From DAISKN01 sp963716925 (lineage in GTDB: Bacteria > Acidobacteriota > Vicinamibacteria > Marinacidobacterales > SMYC01), in assembly GCA_963716925.1 (NCBI GenBank), contig CAVQUX010000014.1:248001-312000 (forward strand): a stretch of 64,000 bases of DNA. Reading direction: 5' to 3'. The notes beneath the pieces were generated by a model, which did not search any database, was not told the DNA's origin, and saw nothing but the letters and a program-made list of their open reading frames with translations. Below are positions 26,451 to 34,525 of this stretch, piece after piece (the stretch's first letter is position 1; every line of letters begins with the position of its first letter). A program made the translations under genes and the position numbers.

Positions 26451-27214
26451 GCTTCTTCAAGAGACACGAGGCGGCTCTCCTCGGTGGAGCGTCGGTCCTC
26501 GCCGTCGTCGCCCTGTGGGAAGCCGCCTGGAGGGCCGGCTGGATCTCGGCCCTGTTCTTCAGCGGGCCTTCCGCCATCGCCGCTCGATTCCGCGAGGACT
26601 GGATTCACGGCACGCTCCCCGCGGACATCGCTTACAGCGGACGGAACTTCGCCCTCGGGTTCACGCTCGCGACCGTGACCGGGGTCGTCCTCGGAGTGCT
26701 CCTCGGCTGGTATCGGCGGCTGCGGCTGCTCCTGGACCCGTTCGTGAACGCGCTCTACGCGACGCCGCGGATCGCGATGGTCCCGCTCATCATCCTCTGG
26801 TTCGGAATCGGCATCGGGTCGAAGGTGTTCGTGGTGTTCCTGTCGGCGTTCTTTCCCATTCTGGTCAACACCATCGCGGGGGTGAAGGCGCTCGATGCGG
26901 ATCTGCTCCGCGCCGCCCGGTCGTTCTGCGCCTCCGACCGCCAGATCTTCACCACCGTCGCCGTCCCGGGATCGGTCCCCTTCATCCTGACCGGAGTCCG
27001 CCAGGGAGTGGCGCACGGACTCATCGGTGTCGTCGTCGGCGAGATGTTCGCGGGAAGCCAGGGAGTCGGCTTCATGATCGCCTACGGCGGGCAGACGTTC
27101 GCGACGGACACTCTCTTCGTCGGCGTCGCTATCATCGCCTTCGCGGGGATTCTCCTCACCTGGACGGCGGAGCTCCTGGAGCGGCGTTTCTCGCGTTGGC
27201 GTCCTTCGAGGTGA
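26447..27214 (+). CDS. ABC transporter permease (NitT/TauT type)
   Basis: A 255-aa inner-membrane permease with about six helices and the EAA-type loop near residues 134-165 (FPILVNTIAGVKALDADLL, then ARSFCASDRQIFTTVAVPG) that contacts the ATPase. The GTG at 26447 overlaps the ATPase stop (GTGA). With the binding protein and ATPase it completes a three-gene importer inserted between the monooxygenase and the ring-cleavage dioxygenase, which argues that the imported compound feeds this pathway. Confidence 0.92.
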   Translation: MSFFKRHEAALLGGASVLAVVALWEAAWRAGWISALFFSGPSAIAARFREDWIHGTLPADIAYSGRNFALGFTLATVTGVVLGVLLGWYRRLRLLLDPFVNALYATPRIAMVPLIILWFGIGIGSKVFVVFLSAFFPILVNTIAGVKALDADLLRAARSFCASDRQIFTTVAVPGSVPFILTGVRQGVAHGLIGVVVGEMFAGSQGVGFMIAYGGQTFATDTLFVGVAIIAFAGILLTWTAELLERRFSRWRPSR

Positions 27215-27218
27215 GAGG

Positions 27219-28211
27219 ATGGCGGAGATCGTACTCGGCGCAGCGACGTCTCACGGACCGATGCTCTCGACGCCTCCGGAGCAGTGGGGCCTCCGGGCGG
27301 AAGCCGACCGCCGCAACCGCCAGCACGTATTCCGGGGGAGAACGTACGACTACGAAGGGCTCCTGCGCGAGCGCGGGCCGTTCTTCGAGAAAGACATCGG
27401 GCTCGAGGTGCGGCAGTCGCGGCACGCACAGTGCCAGCGGGCCCTCGACATCCTGAAGGCGAAGCTTCACCAGACGGCTCCGGACGTCGTTATCCTGGTG
27501 GGAAACGATCAACGAGAGCTCTTTCAGGAAGACCTGACGCCCTCGATCACCCTGTACCGAGGGGCGCGGATCGAGAACGTTCCCTCGACTGCGGAAGAGC
27601 GCGCGCGGATGGGACCGGGAATCGCCATCGCCGAGGAGGGCCATTGTCCGAAAGAGGGGGCCACCTACGACGGCGCTCCGGAGATCGCGTCCCACCTCAT
27701 CCGCTTTCTCGTCGGCGATGAGTTCGACGTGGCGCAGTCGTCCACCCTCGGAGGCCGCGGCATTCCACACGCCTACGGCTTCGTCTATCGGCGGCTCTTC
27801 TCCGATGCCCCCCCTCCGAGCATTCCGGTCCTCTTGAACGTCGGCTACGCCCACAATCGCCCGACCGTACGACGCTGTCTCGCGCTCGGCCGCGCGCTCG
27901 GCCGCGCGGTTTCCGCCTGGGACGGCCCCGACCGCGTCGCCCTCGTCGCTTCCGGAGGGTTGACCCATTTCGTGATCGACGAAGAGCTCGACCGGACCGT
28001 TCTCGGGGCGATGGAGCGCGGGGACGACGCCGCGCTAGCGGCCTTGCCCGAGGAGCACTTCCAGTCGGGAACCGCGGAGATCAAGAACTGGCTTCCCGTC
28101 GCTTCCGCCATGAACGCCCTCGGCCGGCGGTTTCGCCTCCTGGACTACGTTCCCTGCTATCGTTCCGAGGCCGGAACGGGAAACGCGATGGGCTTCGCTG
28201 ACTGGGAGTAG
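27219..28211 (+). CDS. LigB-type class III extradiol ring-cleavage dioxygenase
   Basis: A 330-aa protein of the LigB superfamily, which uses non-heme Fe(II) to split catechols next to the hydroxyls. The N-terminal GAATSHGPML carries the first iron-binding His (about residue 11). Other family blocks are PDVVILVGNDQRE, LNVGYAHNRPTV, a SGGLTHF catalytic-His segment near 253, and the C-terminal GTAEIKNWLPVASAM and DYVPCYRSEAGTG. No LigA (alpha) gene is visible, so it would act as a single-chain enzyme. It starts 4 bases after the permease and ends 4 bases before the first RraA-type gene. The substrate is probably protocatechuate-, gallate- or homoprotocatechuate-like. Confidence 0.85.
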   Translation: MAEIVLGAATSHGPMLSTPPEQWGLRAEADRRNRQHVFRGRTYDYEGLLRERGPFFEKDIGLEVRQSRHAQCQRALDILKAKLHQTAPDVVILVGNDQRELFQEDLTPSITLYRGARIENVPSTAEERARMGPGIAIAEEGHCPKEGATYDGAPEIASHLIRFLVGDEFDVAQSSTLGGRGIPHAYGFVYRRLFSDAPPPSIPVLLNVGYAHNRPTVRRCLALGRALGRAVSAWDGPDRVALVASGGLTHFVIDEELDRTVLGAMERGDDAALAALPEEHFQSGTAEIKNWLPVASAMNALGRRFRLLDYVPCYRSEAGTGNAMGFADWE

Positions 28212-28215
28212 AAGA

Positions 28216-28881
28216 ATGCGAGAGATCGACCGTCTCGCGAGGCTCGACACCTGCGCCGTCTCCGATGCTCTCGACCGGCTCGGTTTGTCGGGGATCGTCT
28301 CGGGCATCGGGTCCTTGACCGGCCCTCACAAGATCGCGGGCCGGGTCGTCACGGTGAAGCTCGTCGCCGCTCCGGGCCGAACGTCGAAACAACACCTCGC
28401 GACCGCCGCCATCGAAGCCGCTGGATCGGGCGACGTCCTCGTCATCGAGCACCGCTCCCGCGACGACTGCGCCGGTTGGGGAGGCATCCTCTCTCGCGCC
28501 GCCAAAGCCCGCAACATCGAGGGCACGATCGTCGGCGGGGCGGTGCGGGACGTCGACGAGAGCCGCGAGATCGGCTATCCGGTTTTCGCGCGCGGAGCGG
28601 TTCCCACCACGGCGAGAGGACGCGTCGTCGAGGAAAGCTGGAACCTCCCCGTCGACATCGGTGGGGTCACGGTCCATCCGGGGGACTTCGTCATCGCCGA
28701 CGGGAGCGGGGTCGTATTCGTCGCGAGGTCGCGAATTGAAGAAGTGGTCGTCGCCGCCGAGGAGATCGCGGCGCGGGAGCGGGCGATGGCGGAGGCCGTC
28801 GAATCGGGAAAGCCCGTGAGCCAGGTCATGGGCGGCGAGTACGAGGCCATGCTGGGAGGAGGGCGCGATGGAAAAGCCTGA
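28216..28881 (+). CDS. RraA/LigK-family protein 1 (predicted 4-hydroxy-4-methyl-2-oxoglutarate/CHA aldolase type)
   Basis: A 221-aa RraA-like protein with the active-site segment GGAVRDVDESREIGYPVFARG near residues 101-121. Its Arg-Asp pair is the metal/pyruvate-binding signature of class II pyruvate aldolases such as LigK. The last beta strand (VIADGSGVVFVA) keeps the GxGVVxV pattern in a less conserved form. It is the first of three tandem paralogues. Expected reaction: retro-aldol cleavage of 4-carboxy-4-hydroxy-2-oxoadipate into pyruvate and oxaloacetate, or oxaloacetate decarboxylation. Its end overlaps the second copy by 14 bases. Confidence 0.83.
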   Translation: MREIDRLARLDTCAVSDALDRLGLSGIVSGIGSLTGPHKIAGRVVTVKLVAAPGRTSKQHLATAAIEAAGSGDVLVIEHRSRDDCAGWGGILSRAAKARNIEGTIVGGAVRDVDESREIGYPVFARGAVPTTARGRVVEESWNLPVDIGGVTVHPGDFVIADGSGVVFVARSRIEEVVVAAEEIAARERAMAEAVESGKPVSQVMGGEYEAMLGGGRDGKA

Positions 28882-29524
28882 TGGGCCTGAGGAGATTGCC
28901 AGGCTCTCGACCACGACCGTCAGCGATGCTCTGGACCGACTCGGTATCTCCGGGCAGTGTCTGGGCATCAAGCCCCTCGACCACAGGTTTCGCCTCTGCG
29001 GGCGGGCGTTCACGATGCGTATGGTTCCGGTATCCGCCGAAGGCGGAACCGTCGGCGACTACATCGACGACGTGCCGAAGGGGGACATCGTCGTCATCGA
29101 CAACGCCGGGCGCGCGGACATGACGGTTTGGGGCGACATCCTCACGTTCGTTGCCTCGAGGCGCGGTATCGGAGGAACCGTCATCGACGGTGTATGCCGC
29201 GACGTCGGCAGGAGTCTCGAGCTGCGATACCCGCTCTTCAGCCGCGGGTGGTCCATGCGCACCGGGAAGGACCGGGTCCAGCTCGACGCCTTGAACGTGA
29301 CCGTCTCGATCGGGGGAGCGCGGGTGAGCCCGGGAGATCTCGTCCTCGGCGATGCCGACGGGGTCGTCGTGGTGCCGAAGGAGAAGGAAGACGAAGTTCT
29401 CTCGCACGCGAAAGCGATCGACGAGGCGGAAGACCGGATCCGCGCGGCGGTGGAAGGCGGCATGCGGCTCGACGAAGCACGGAGGAAGTACAAATACTTC
29501 AAGCTCCAGAGCCGGAGCACCTGA
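28868..29524 (+). CDS. RraA/LigK-family protein 2
   Basis: A 218-aa paralogue. It opens with LSTTTVSDALDRLGISGQC, closely like copy 1 (LDTCAVSDALDRLGLSG), carries the Arg-Asp active-site segment DGVCRDVGRSLELRYPLFSRG and a well-kept GDADGVVVVPKE strand. The ATG at 28868 follows GGAGGAGG at 28855-28862 and overlaps copy 1, so translation is coupled. Pairs of unequal RraA-like chains could form mixed trimers or split aldolase and decarboxylase activities; that is inference. Confidence 0.83.
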   Translation: MEKPDGPEEIARLSTTTVSDALDRLGISGQCLGIKPLDHRFRLCGRAFTMRMVPVSAEGGTVGDYIDDVPKGDIVVIDNAGRADMTVWGDILTFVASRRGIGGTVIDGVCRDVGRSLELRYPLFSRGWSMRTGKDRVQLDALNVTVSIGGARVSPGDLVLGDADGVVVVPKEKEDEVLSHAKAIDEAEDRIRAAVEGGMRLDEARRKYKYFKLQSRST

Positions 29525-29525
29525 C

Positions 29526-30140
29526 ATGGAACGCGAGCTCGTTCGCGAAGCCGCGAGATTCGGCGCGGCGACGCTCCACGAAGCCTCGGGCCAGAAGGGC
29601 GCCCTTCCCTCCGCCATCCGACCGATCGCCTCGACGATGCGCGTCGCCGGACCGGCGTTCACGGTCGCGACTGCCCCCGGGAACAACCTCTGGATCCATC
29701 GCGCCCTCCCCGCCGCGGCTCCCGGGGACGTGCTCGTGGTCGTGACTGCTGGACACTACGAAGCCGGGTACTGGGGAGACATCATGACGGTCGCCGCCCT
29801 CGAGCGCGGGATCGCGGGGCTCGTCATCGACGGCTGCGTCCGGGATTCGGAAGCGATCGCGCGCCTTCAGTTCCCGGTCTTCGCCCGGGGCCTTTCGATT
29901 CGAGGGACGGGAAAAGACCCTGCCGCTCCCGGCTCGTTGCAGCAGCCAATCACCGTCGGTGACGTGATCGTCCATCCTGGAGACCTCGTCGTAGGAGACG
30001 CCGACGGCGTCGTGGTCGTTTCCGGAGCGCAGGCGACCGACGTGCTCGAGAAAGCGCGAGAGCGCGTAAGACGCGAGGCTGAGGTGGTCGAGCGCCTCAG
30101 GAAAGGCGAGACGACTCTCGGGATCTACGGCTGGAAGTGA
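29526..30140 (+). CDS. RraA/LigK-family protein 3
   Basis: A 204-aa member and the most diverged of the three. It starts at ATG 29526, one base after the stop of copy 2. It begins ARFGAATLHEASGQKGALP, typical of the HMG/CHA aldolase branch, with DGCVRDSEAIARLQFPVFARG and GDADGVVVVSG. It probably represents the true LigK-type aldolase, with copies 1-2 forming a separate pair. The gene closes the cluster; the next gene lies on the other strand 3 bases away. Confidence 0.85.
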   Translation: MERELVREAARFGAATLHEASGQKGALPSAIRPIASTMRVAGPAFTVATAPGNNLWIHRALPAAAPGDVLVVVTAGHYEAGYWGDIMTVAALERGIAGLVIDGCVRDSEAIARLQFPVFARGLSIRGTGKDPAAPGSLQQPITVGDVIVHPGDLVVGDADGVVVVSGAQATDVLEKARERVRREAEVVERLRKGETTLGIYGWK

Positions 30141-30143
30141 GCC

Positions 30144-30890
30144 CTAGCGGCGCTGGCCGCGTCTTCTGACCAGGCCCAGAAGACCCGCCGCGAGAAGCAA
30201 TACCGTACCCGGCTCGGGCACCGCGGTGAACGGGTTCACGAAGACCCCACCGGTGGCGTTTCGAAACTCCGTGGGGATGAGAGAGCCCACGTGGCCCCAG
30301 AGCTCGATCGAGCCCGTGTTTCCGAGTCCGCTCGCCGCCTCGTACACCCGCACTTGCCCAAGGTCCGGCCGACCGACGAAATACGCGTAGTCCGCATCGG
30401 CCTCATTGCTGATCCCGTTGTTCGCAGTCACGATGTACAGGAAGGTGTCGTTGAAGACCTTGCTGTCGAAGGCGGGATTGTCCGATGCGGTGCTCACCGT
30501 GATGTCCATGCCGGCCTGGAAAAAGAAGATGCCGTTCGTCAACGTCAGGGTGCCGAAAAGGAACTCGTCGCTCGTCGATCCCGGATTGGGCTGATCGGTG
30601 CCCGCGAACGCAATCAGACTCGGTGTATTGAAATCGGGGAGTCCCACGCCTCGACTCTTGAACTCCACCGACGTCGTTCCCGGGGCAAGGGCCAGCTGTC
30701 CCTGCGGAAAGCCATTGAAATCCGGGAGGTTGTTGGGTACCTGGACGTCGTTGACGAAGGTCTCCCACACGGCGGGATCGCCGACGTCGCCGAACCAACG
30801 GGTGAACTCGCCGGTCGTGACGAGCGACGCGAACGCGTTGCCGTGGAAAACCAGCAGGGCCATGAAGGCAAAGGCGGGCTTCAGCTTCAT
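30144..30890 (-). CDS. PEP-CTERM sorted surface/exopolysaccharide-associated protein
   Basis: A 248-aa protein with a signal peptide (MKLKPAFAFMALLVFHGNAFA), a beta-rich exported domain and a C-terminal PEP-CTERM sorting tail: VPEPGTVLLLAAGLLGLV followed by arginines. Such tails are cut and anchored by an exosortase, usually in organisms that make exopolysaccharide; no exosortase gene lies in this window. The ATG at 30890 follows GAGGAG; a longer in-frame upstream start would spoil the signal peptide. The function of the mature domain is unknown. Confidence 0.85.
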   Translation of the reverse strand: MKLKPAFAFMALLVFHGNAFASLVTTGEFTRWFGDVGDPAVWETFVNDVQVPNNLPDFNGFPQGQLALAPGTTSVEFKSRGVGLPDFNTPSLIAFAGTDQPNPGSTSDEFLFGTLTLTNGIFFFQAGMDITVSTASDNPAFDSKVFNDTFLYIVTANNGISNEADADYAYFVGRPDLGQVRVYEAASGLGNTGSIELWGHVGSLIPTEFRNATGGVFVNPFTAVPEPGTVLLLAAGLLGLVRRRGQRR

Positions 30891-31116
30891 TGGGGAACTC
30901 CTCGAATTCACGGAAAACGTGCAAGACGCGTTCCGCCCCGCCCGGCCAGTGGTTTCGCCGTTGACCGCAGTCACTTACGAGAAGGCGCGGTTTCGCTTGG
31001 GCCACCGCCTTGTCATGTGGGCCTTACACCACGCATCGGTGAGAGGGACCATTCCATTGAAAGCGCAGGGGATACGGTTCGCAGCCGGAAACGTCGAATT
31101 ATCTTACGAGACTCCC

Positions 31117-31145
31117 TTGACATGCGGAATCGACGAAGCTTAGCG
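31117..31145 (+). promoter_or_regulatory. Weak candidate promoter of the S9 peptidase gene
   Basis: A perfect -35 hexamer TTGACA (31117-31122) is followed after 17 bases by a poor -10 (TTAGCG, 31140-31145), ending 17 bases before the ATG at 31163. The rest of the 272-base divergent spacer from 30891 shows no gene. Confidence 0.3.
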
Positions 31146-31162
31146 TCTCTGCGGCGAAACCA

Positions 31163-33541
31163 ATGAAATTACGTCTACTCGTTTTGTCGATCCTGGAAGT
31201 TCTCGCTCTCGGCGGCCAACAGGTCCGTGCGGAATCGCCTCCTCTATACCAGTCGACGTCCAGAGGCCGTTCGGCCTCTCCGGAACCCCTTTCCCTTCGG
31301 GACGCTTCTCGCGACGACCGCTGGCTCGGCGTTCCCGTGCGCGACGTTCGCTGGAGCCTGGATGGGAGCGCCGTCTACTTCCGCTGGCATCCATCTCCTT
31401 CGCCGGGGGACGTACCGGACGCCGATCCCTGGTACCGGGTGGACCGTTCCGGCTCGTCGGCCGAGCGGGTCCCCGAGGAAGAGGTCCACGCGATTCCCGC
31501 GGACACCCCGAGCTGGTCCCGGGATGGAAGCCGCGCCTGCTGGGCGCGGGAAGAGAGTCTTTATCTCTACGAGGCGCGAACGGGAGAGACCGCTAGAGTG
31601 CTGACGCTTTCGTCGGCGGTGCTCGAGGCGCGTCTTCTGCCGGACGGCAGCGCCTGTGACTTCCTCCTCGAGGAAGATCTCTACCGCTACGACGTCGCCG
31701 CGCGCAGCCTCCGGCGGCTCACCCGCAAATCGGTGAAGAGCGACAAGGAGCGGACGGATTCCGACGGCTTCCGGGAGGAAGAAGAGTCCGCCCTCTTCGC
31801 GCGAATCCGCGAGGCGAAAGATCGAGAGTCGAAAGCTCGTGCGTACCAGCGAACAATCGAGCCCGTCGCGGCACAGGAGATCGAGCTCGAGGCCGGGGTG
31901 ACCCTCGAGAACGTTCGGCTGTCTCCCGACGGCCGCTTCGTGACGTTCCGCGCCCGGAAGCCGCCCGCCGATCGCCGCGAGACGAAGTACGTGGAGTTCG
32001 TCACCCGTACCGGCGACTCCGAGGTTCGCGAGGCGCGGCCGAAAGTCGGCGACCTCGATGACGAACTGCGTCTGGGCATCCTGCGGTTCGATCCGAAGAG
32101 CGACCCCGAGGAAGCGGCCATCACCTGGGTCGATGTCTCTCGCCTCGCTCCCGACCCGGCCCTCGTCTTCGGTCCTTATTGGAGTCTCGAAGGCGACCGC
32201 GCCCTGGTGCAGATCGTTTCCACCGGGCACAAGGATCGCTGGATCGCGGAGCTCGACGTCGAGACGGGACGCACCACGGCTCTCGTCCACGACCACGACG
32301 ACGCCTGGCTCGGCGGCCCGCCACCCGTGGCCGGGTACCTCGAGCCCGCGCTCCTCGAGTGGATTCCCGGTGGGAGCTTCGTATTCGCCTCGGAGCGCAG
32401 CGGATGGTCTCACCTTTACATCGTCGAGCCGGGGAGCGAGCCCCGCGCTCTCACCCAAGGCGAGTGGGAAGTGCGCGACGCCAAGCTCAGCCGTGACCGC
32501 GCCCGTTGGCTCATCACCGCGAGTCGAGAGCACCCCGGCGACGACCACCTCTATGTCATGCCCGCGTCCGGAGGCGAGCTCACGAGGCTGACCTCGAAGC
32601 CCGGGAGCAACACGGGAGCTCTCTCGCCCGACGGCGAGAGACTGGCGGTCATCCACAGCGAGTCGTTCCAGCTGCCCGACCTCTTCCTCCGCGATGCGTC
32701 GGCTTCTTCCGCGGAGACCCGGGTGACGGTGAGCGGGACGGACAACTTCTTCGGTCACCCTTGGGTCGAGCCCCAGTTCGTCTCGTTCCCTCACGCGGAC
32801 GGAAAGCCGGTGTGGGCCGGTCTCTACCTGCCCCGTCAGTCCGCCCCCGAGCGTCCGGCGGTATTACACATCCACGGAGGCGGCTACCGTCAGTTCAGCC
32901 ATAGAGGCTATTCGGTGTATGGCTATGGGCTCCACCTCGGCCTCCTGCAGTATCTGGTTCAGTCCGGGTACGCGGTTCTCGACCTCGACTATCGCGGAAG
33001 CGCGGGCTTCGGCCGTGACTATCGTACGGACATCTACCGCAGCATGGGGGACAAAGACGTCGAGAGTGCGGTCGCGGGAGCGGAGTACCTCGTGCGCGAG
33101 CACGGAATCGACCGTTCGCGAATCGGAATCTACGGGGTCTCGTACGGAGGGTTCCTGACGCTCATGAGCCAGTTCCGCCACCCCGGGGTCTTCGCCGCTG
33201 GAGTCGCGAACGCTGCCGTCACCGATTGGGCTCACTACCAGGACCGATGGACGAGCCGGATCCTCAACCGGCCGCACGAGAATCCCGAGGCCTACCGCTT
33301 CTCGAGCCCCATCTACCACGCGGAGGGGCTGCGCGATCGCCTCCTCATCGTTCACGGGCTCATCGACGACAACGTGCATTTCCAGGACGCGGCCCGGCTC
33401 ATCCAGAAGCTCATCGAGCTGGAAAAGCCGTTCGAGGTGATGGTCTATCCGACGGAGCGCCACACCATCGAGACGGAGGCGAGCCGATACGACTACGACC
33501 GGCGGGTGGTGGATTTCTTCGACGCGCACCTTCGGAAATAA
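31163..33541 (+). CDS. S9-family prolyl oligopeptidase / dipeptidyl peptidase IV-like serine peptidase
   Basis: A 792-aa exported peptidase with a signal peptide of about 23 residues. Residues 30-520 form a WD40-like beta-propeller with repeated 'LSPDGRFVTFRAR'-type blades (SPDG, SRDG). The C-terminal alpha/beta hydrolase domain carries the triad Ser660 in GVSYGGFLT, Asp735 in HGLIDDNVHF and His767 in YPTERHTIE. The family removes dipeptides or short proline-containing peptides. It probably acts in the periplasm and adds to this organism's peptide-degrading set. A structural gate or metal site is not evident. A clear ribosome binding site is not seen at the ATG. Confidence 0.92.
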   Translation: MKLRLLVLSILEVLALGGQQVRAESPPLYQSTSRGRSASPEPLSLRDASRDDRWLGVPVRDVRWSLDGSAVYFRWHPSPSPGDVPDADPWYRVDRSGSSAERVPEEEVHAIPADTPSWSRDGSRACWAREESLYLYEARTGETARVLTLSSAVLEARLLPDGSACDFLLEEDLYRYDVAARSLRRLTRKSVKSDKERTDSDGFREEEESALFARIREAKDRESKARAYQRTIEPVAAQEIELEAGVTLENVRLSPDGRFVTFRARKPPADRRETKYVEFVTRTGDSEVREARPKVGDLDDELRLGILRFDPKSDPEEAAITWVDVSRLAPDPALVFGPYWSLEGDRALVQIVSTGHKDRWIAELDVETGRTTALVHDHDDAWLGGPPPVAGYLEPALLEWIPGGSFVFASERSGWSHLYIVEPGSEPRALTQGEWEVRDAKLSRDRARWLITASREHPGDDHLYVMPASGGELTRLTSKPGSNTGALSPDGERLAVIHSESFQLPDLFLRDASASSAETRVTVSGTDNFFGHPWVEPQFVSFPHADGKPVWAGLYLPRQSAPERPAVLHIHGGGYRQFSHRGYSVYGYGLHLGLLQYLVQSGYAVLDLDYRGSAGFGRDYRTDIYRSMGDKDVESAVAGAEYLVREHGIDRSRIGIYGVSYGGFLTLMSQFRHPGVFAAGVANAAVTDWAHYQDRWTSRILNRPHENPEAYRFSSPIYHAEGLRDRLLIVHGLIDDNVHFQDAARLIQKLIELEKPFEVMVYPTERHTIETEASRYDYDRRVVDFFDAHLRK

Positions 33542-33746
33542 CGACCGTCCGGCGTCATTGACCTGTCGGAAATCCAGACGCGGGGGTTCTTGCCCTAACC
33601 CGTTCTGTTGAGTAGTTCTTTCGAGCTCGACTCTGCCGCCAACGTCAGAAGAGCTTACAGCGAGGGTCTCTGGGCGAGAGACGCTCAAACCGTTAAACAC
33701 TCGGAACCCATTGCAGATCGGCTGTTTGGGGAGTCAGGCCGACTCC

Positions 33747-33762
33747 TGGCACCCGAATTGCT
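33747..33762 (+). promoter_or_regulatory. Sigma-54 (-24/-12) promoter before a PEP-CTERM gene
   Basis: TGGCAC-N5-TTGCT matches the sigma-54 consensus in every conserved base, with correct GG-N10-GC spacing. It lies 28 bases before the ATG at 33791. PEP-CTERM genes are known to be sigma-54 controlled through the PrsK/PrsR system in other bacteria, so site and gene support each other. Confidence 0.75.
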
Positions 33763-33790
33763 GAGAATTGCCGATCAGAACGGAGGTGGT

Positions 33791-34480
33791 ATGTCCAACA
33801 CCGTCTTGTCGAGGAAGAGAGTCGCCGCCATCTCCGCTTCGGCCGTGCTGCTGGCTCTGTCGGCACTCACCGAAGCGAGCGTCATAACAGCGGTCAACGC
33901 CGTCGATATCACGGGAGCCGTGGATGTCACCGACGGTCAATATGAATCCAGCGCGTCCGGACCCGGCGAAGGCGCCCGGTACTTCACGGAGAGCACGACG
34001 GACATCTCGGGAATCGATTTCGACGTCATCAACCCGCTGATCGGCGTCGACTATGGACCCAGCCACAACAACTCCTCTGGAGGGACTTTTGGCGCCGGAA
34101 CCAGAGGAACGAGCCATTACATTTTCTGGGATCCAGACGAGGACCATGACGCGTGCTCTCCCTTTCCAAACTGCACCGATCACACATCGACCTACACCTT
34201 CTCCGCGGTCATTCTCGGTGTGATCTGGAGTACACCCACACTAGCCGGGACCGACTCTACGTTGGGTCTGGGCGGGGTCAGCTACGGTGGATCCTTTTTC
34301 CTTCGCGGGTTCGAAATTGCGGACTTCGTCGTCACCGACGGGGGGACGCAGCTCACGTTCAACTCCCGAGCGTCGGTCGGCGATTGGTTCCGCGTCGTCA
34401 CCGCGGTTCCCGAGCCGGGAACGCTGCTCCTGCTCGGCGCGGGCTTTTTCGGCCTGGCAGTCGCTCGCCGCCGCGCTTGA
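33791..34480 (+). CDS. PEP-CTERM sorted exported protein under a sigma-54 promoter
   Basis: A 229-aa protein: signal peptide (about residues 1-29, core AAISASAVLLALSALTEA), a Gly/Ser/Thr-rich middle with beta pattern, and the sorting tail VPEPGTLLLLGAGFFGLAVARRRA-type (PEP motif, hydrophobic helix, arginines). GGAGGTGGT lies just before the ATG at 33791, which is why this start is preferred to the longer open frame from 33608. It probably ends at the cell surface or in the matrix after exosortase processing. The mature domain is not recognised; two Cys (CSPFPNC) may form a disulfide. Confidence 0.82.
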   Translation: MSNTVLSRKRVAAISASAVLLALSALTEASVITAVNAVDITGAVDVTDGQYESSASGPGEGARYFTESTTDISGIDFDVINPLIGVDYGPSHNNSSGGTFGAGTRGTSHYIFWDPDEDHDACSPFPNCTDHTSTYTFSAVILGVIWSTPTLAGTDSTLGLGGVSYGGSFFLRGFEIADFVVTDGGTQLTFNSRASVGDWFRVVTAVPEPGTLLLLGAGFFGLAVARRRA

Positions 34481-34525
34481 CTCTGGGGGAACGCGAGCGC
34501 TTGCCGAAATCCCTGGCGGCCCCGC

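Noticed and set aside
33608..33790. 61-codon N-terminal extension of the second PEP-CTERM gene
   Set aside because: It contains the sigma-54 promoter and would bury the signal peptide; GGAGGTGGT lies right before the ATG at 33791.
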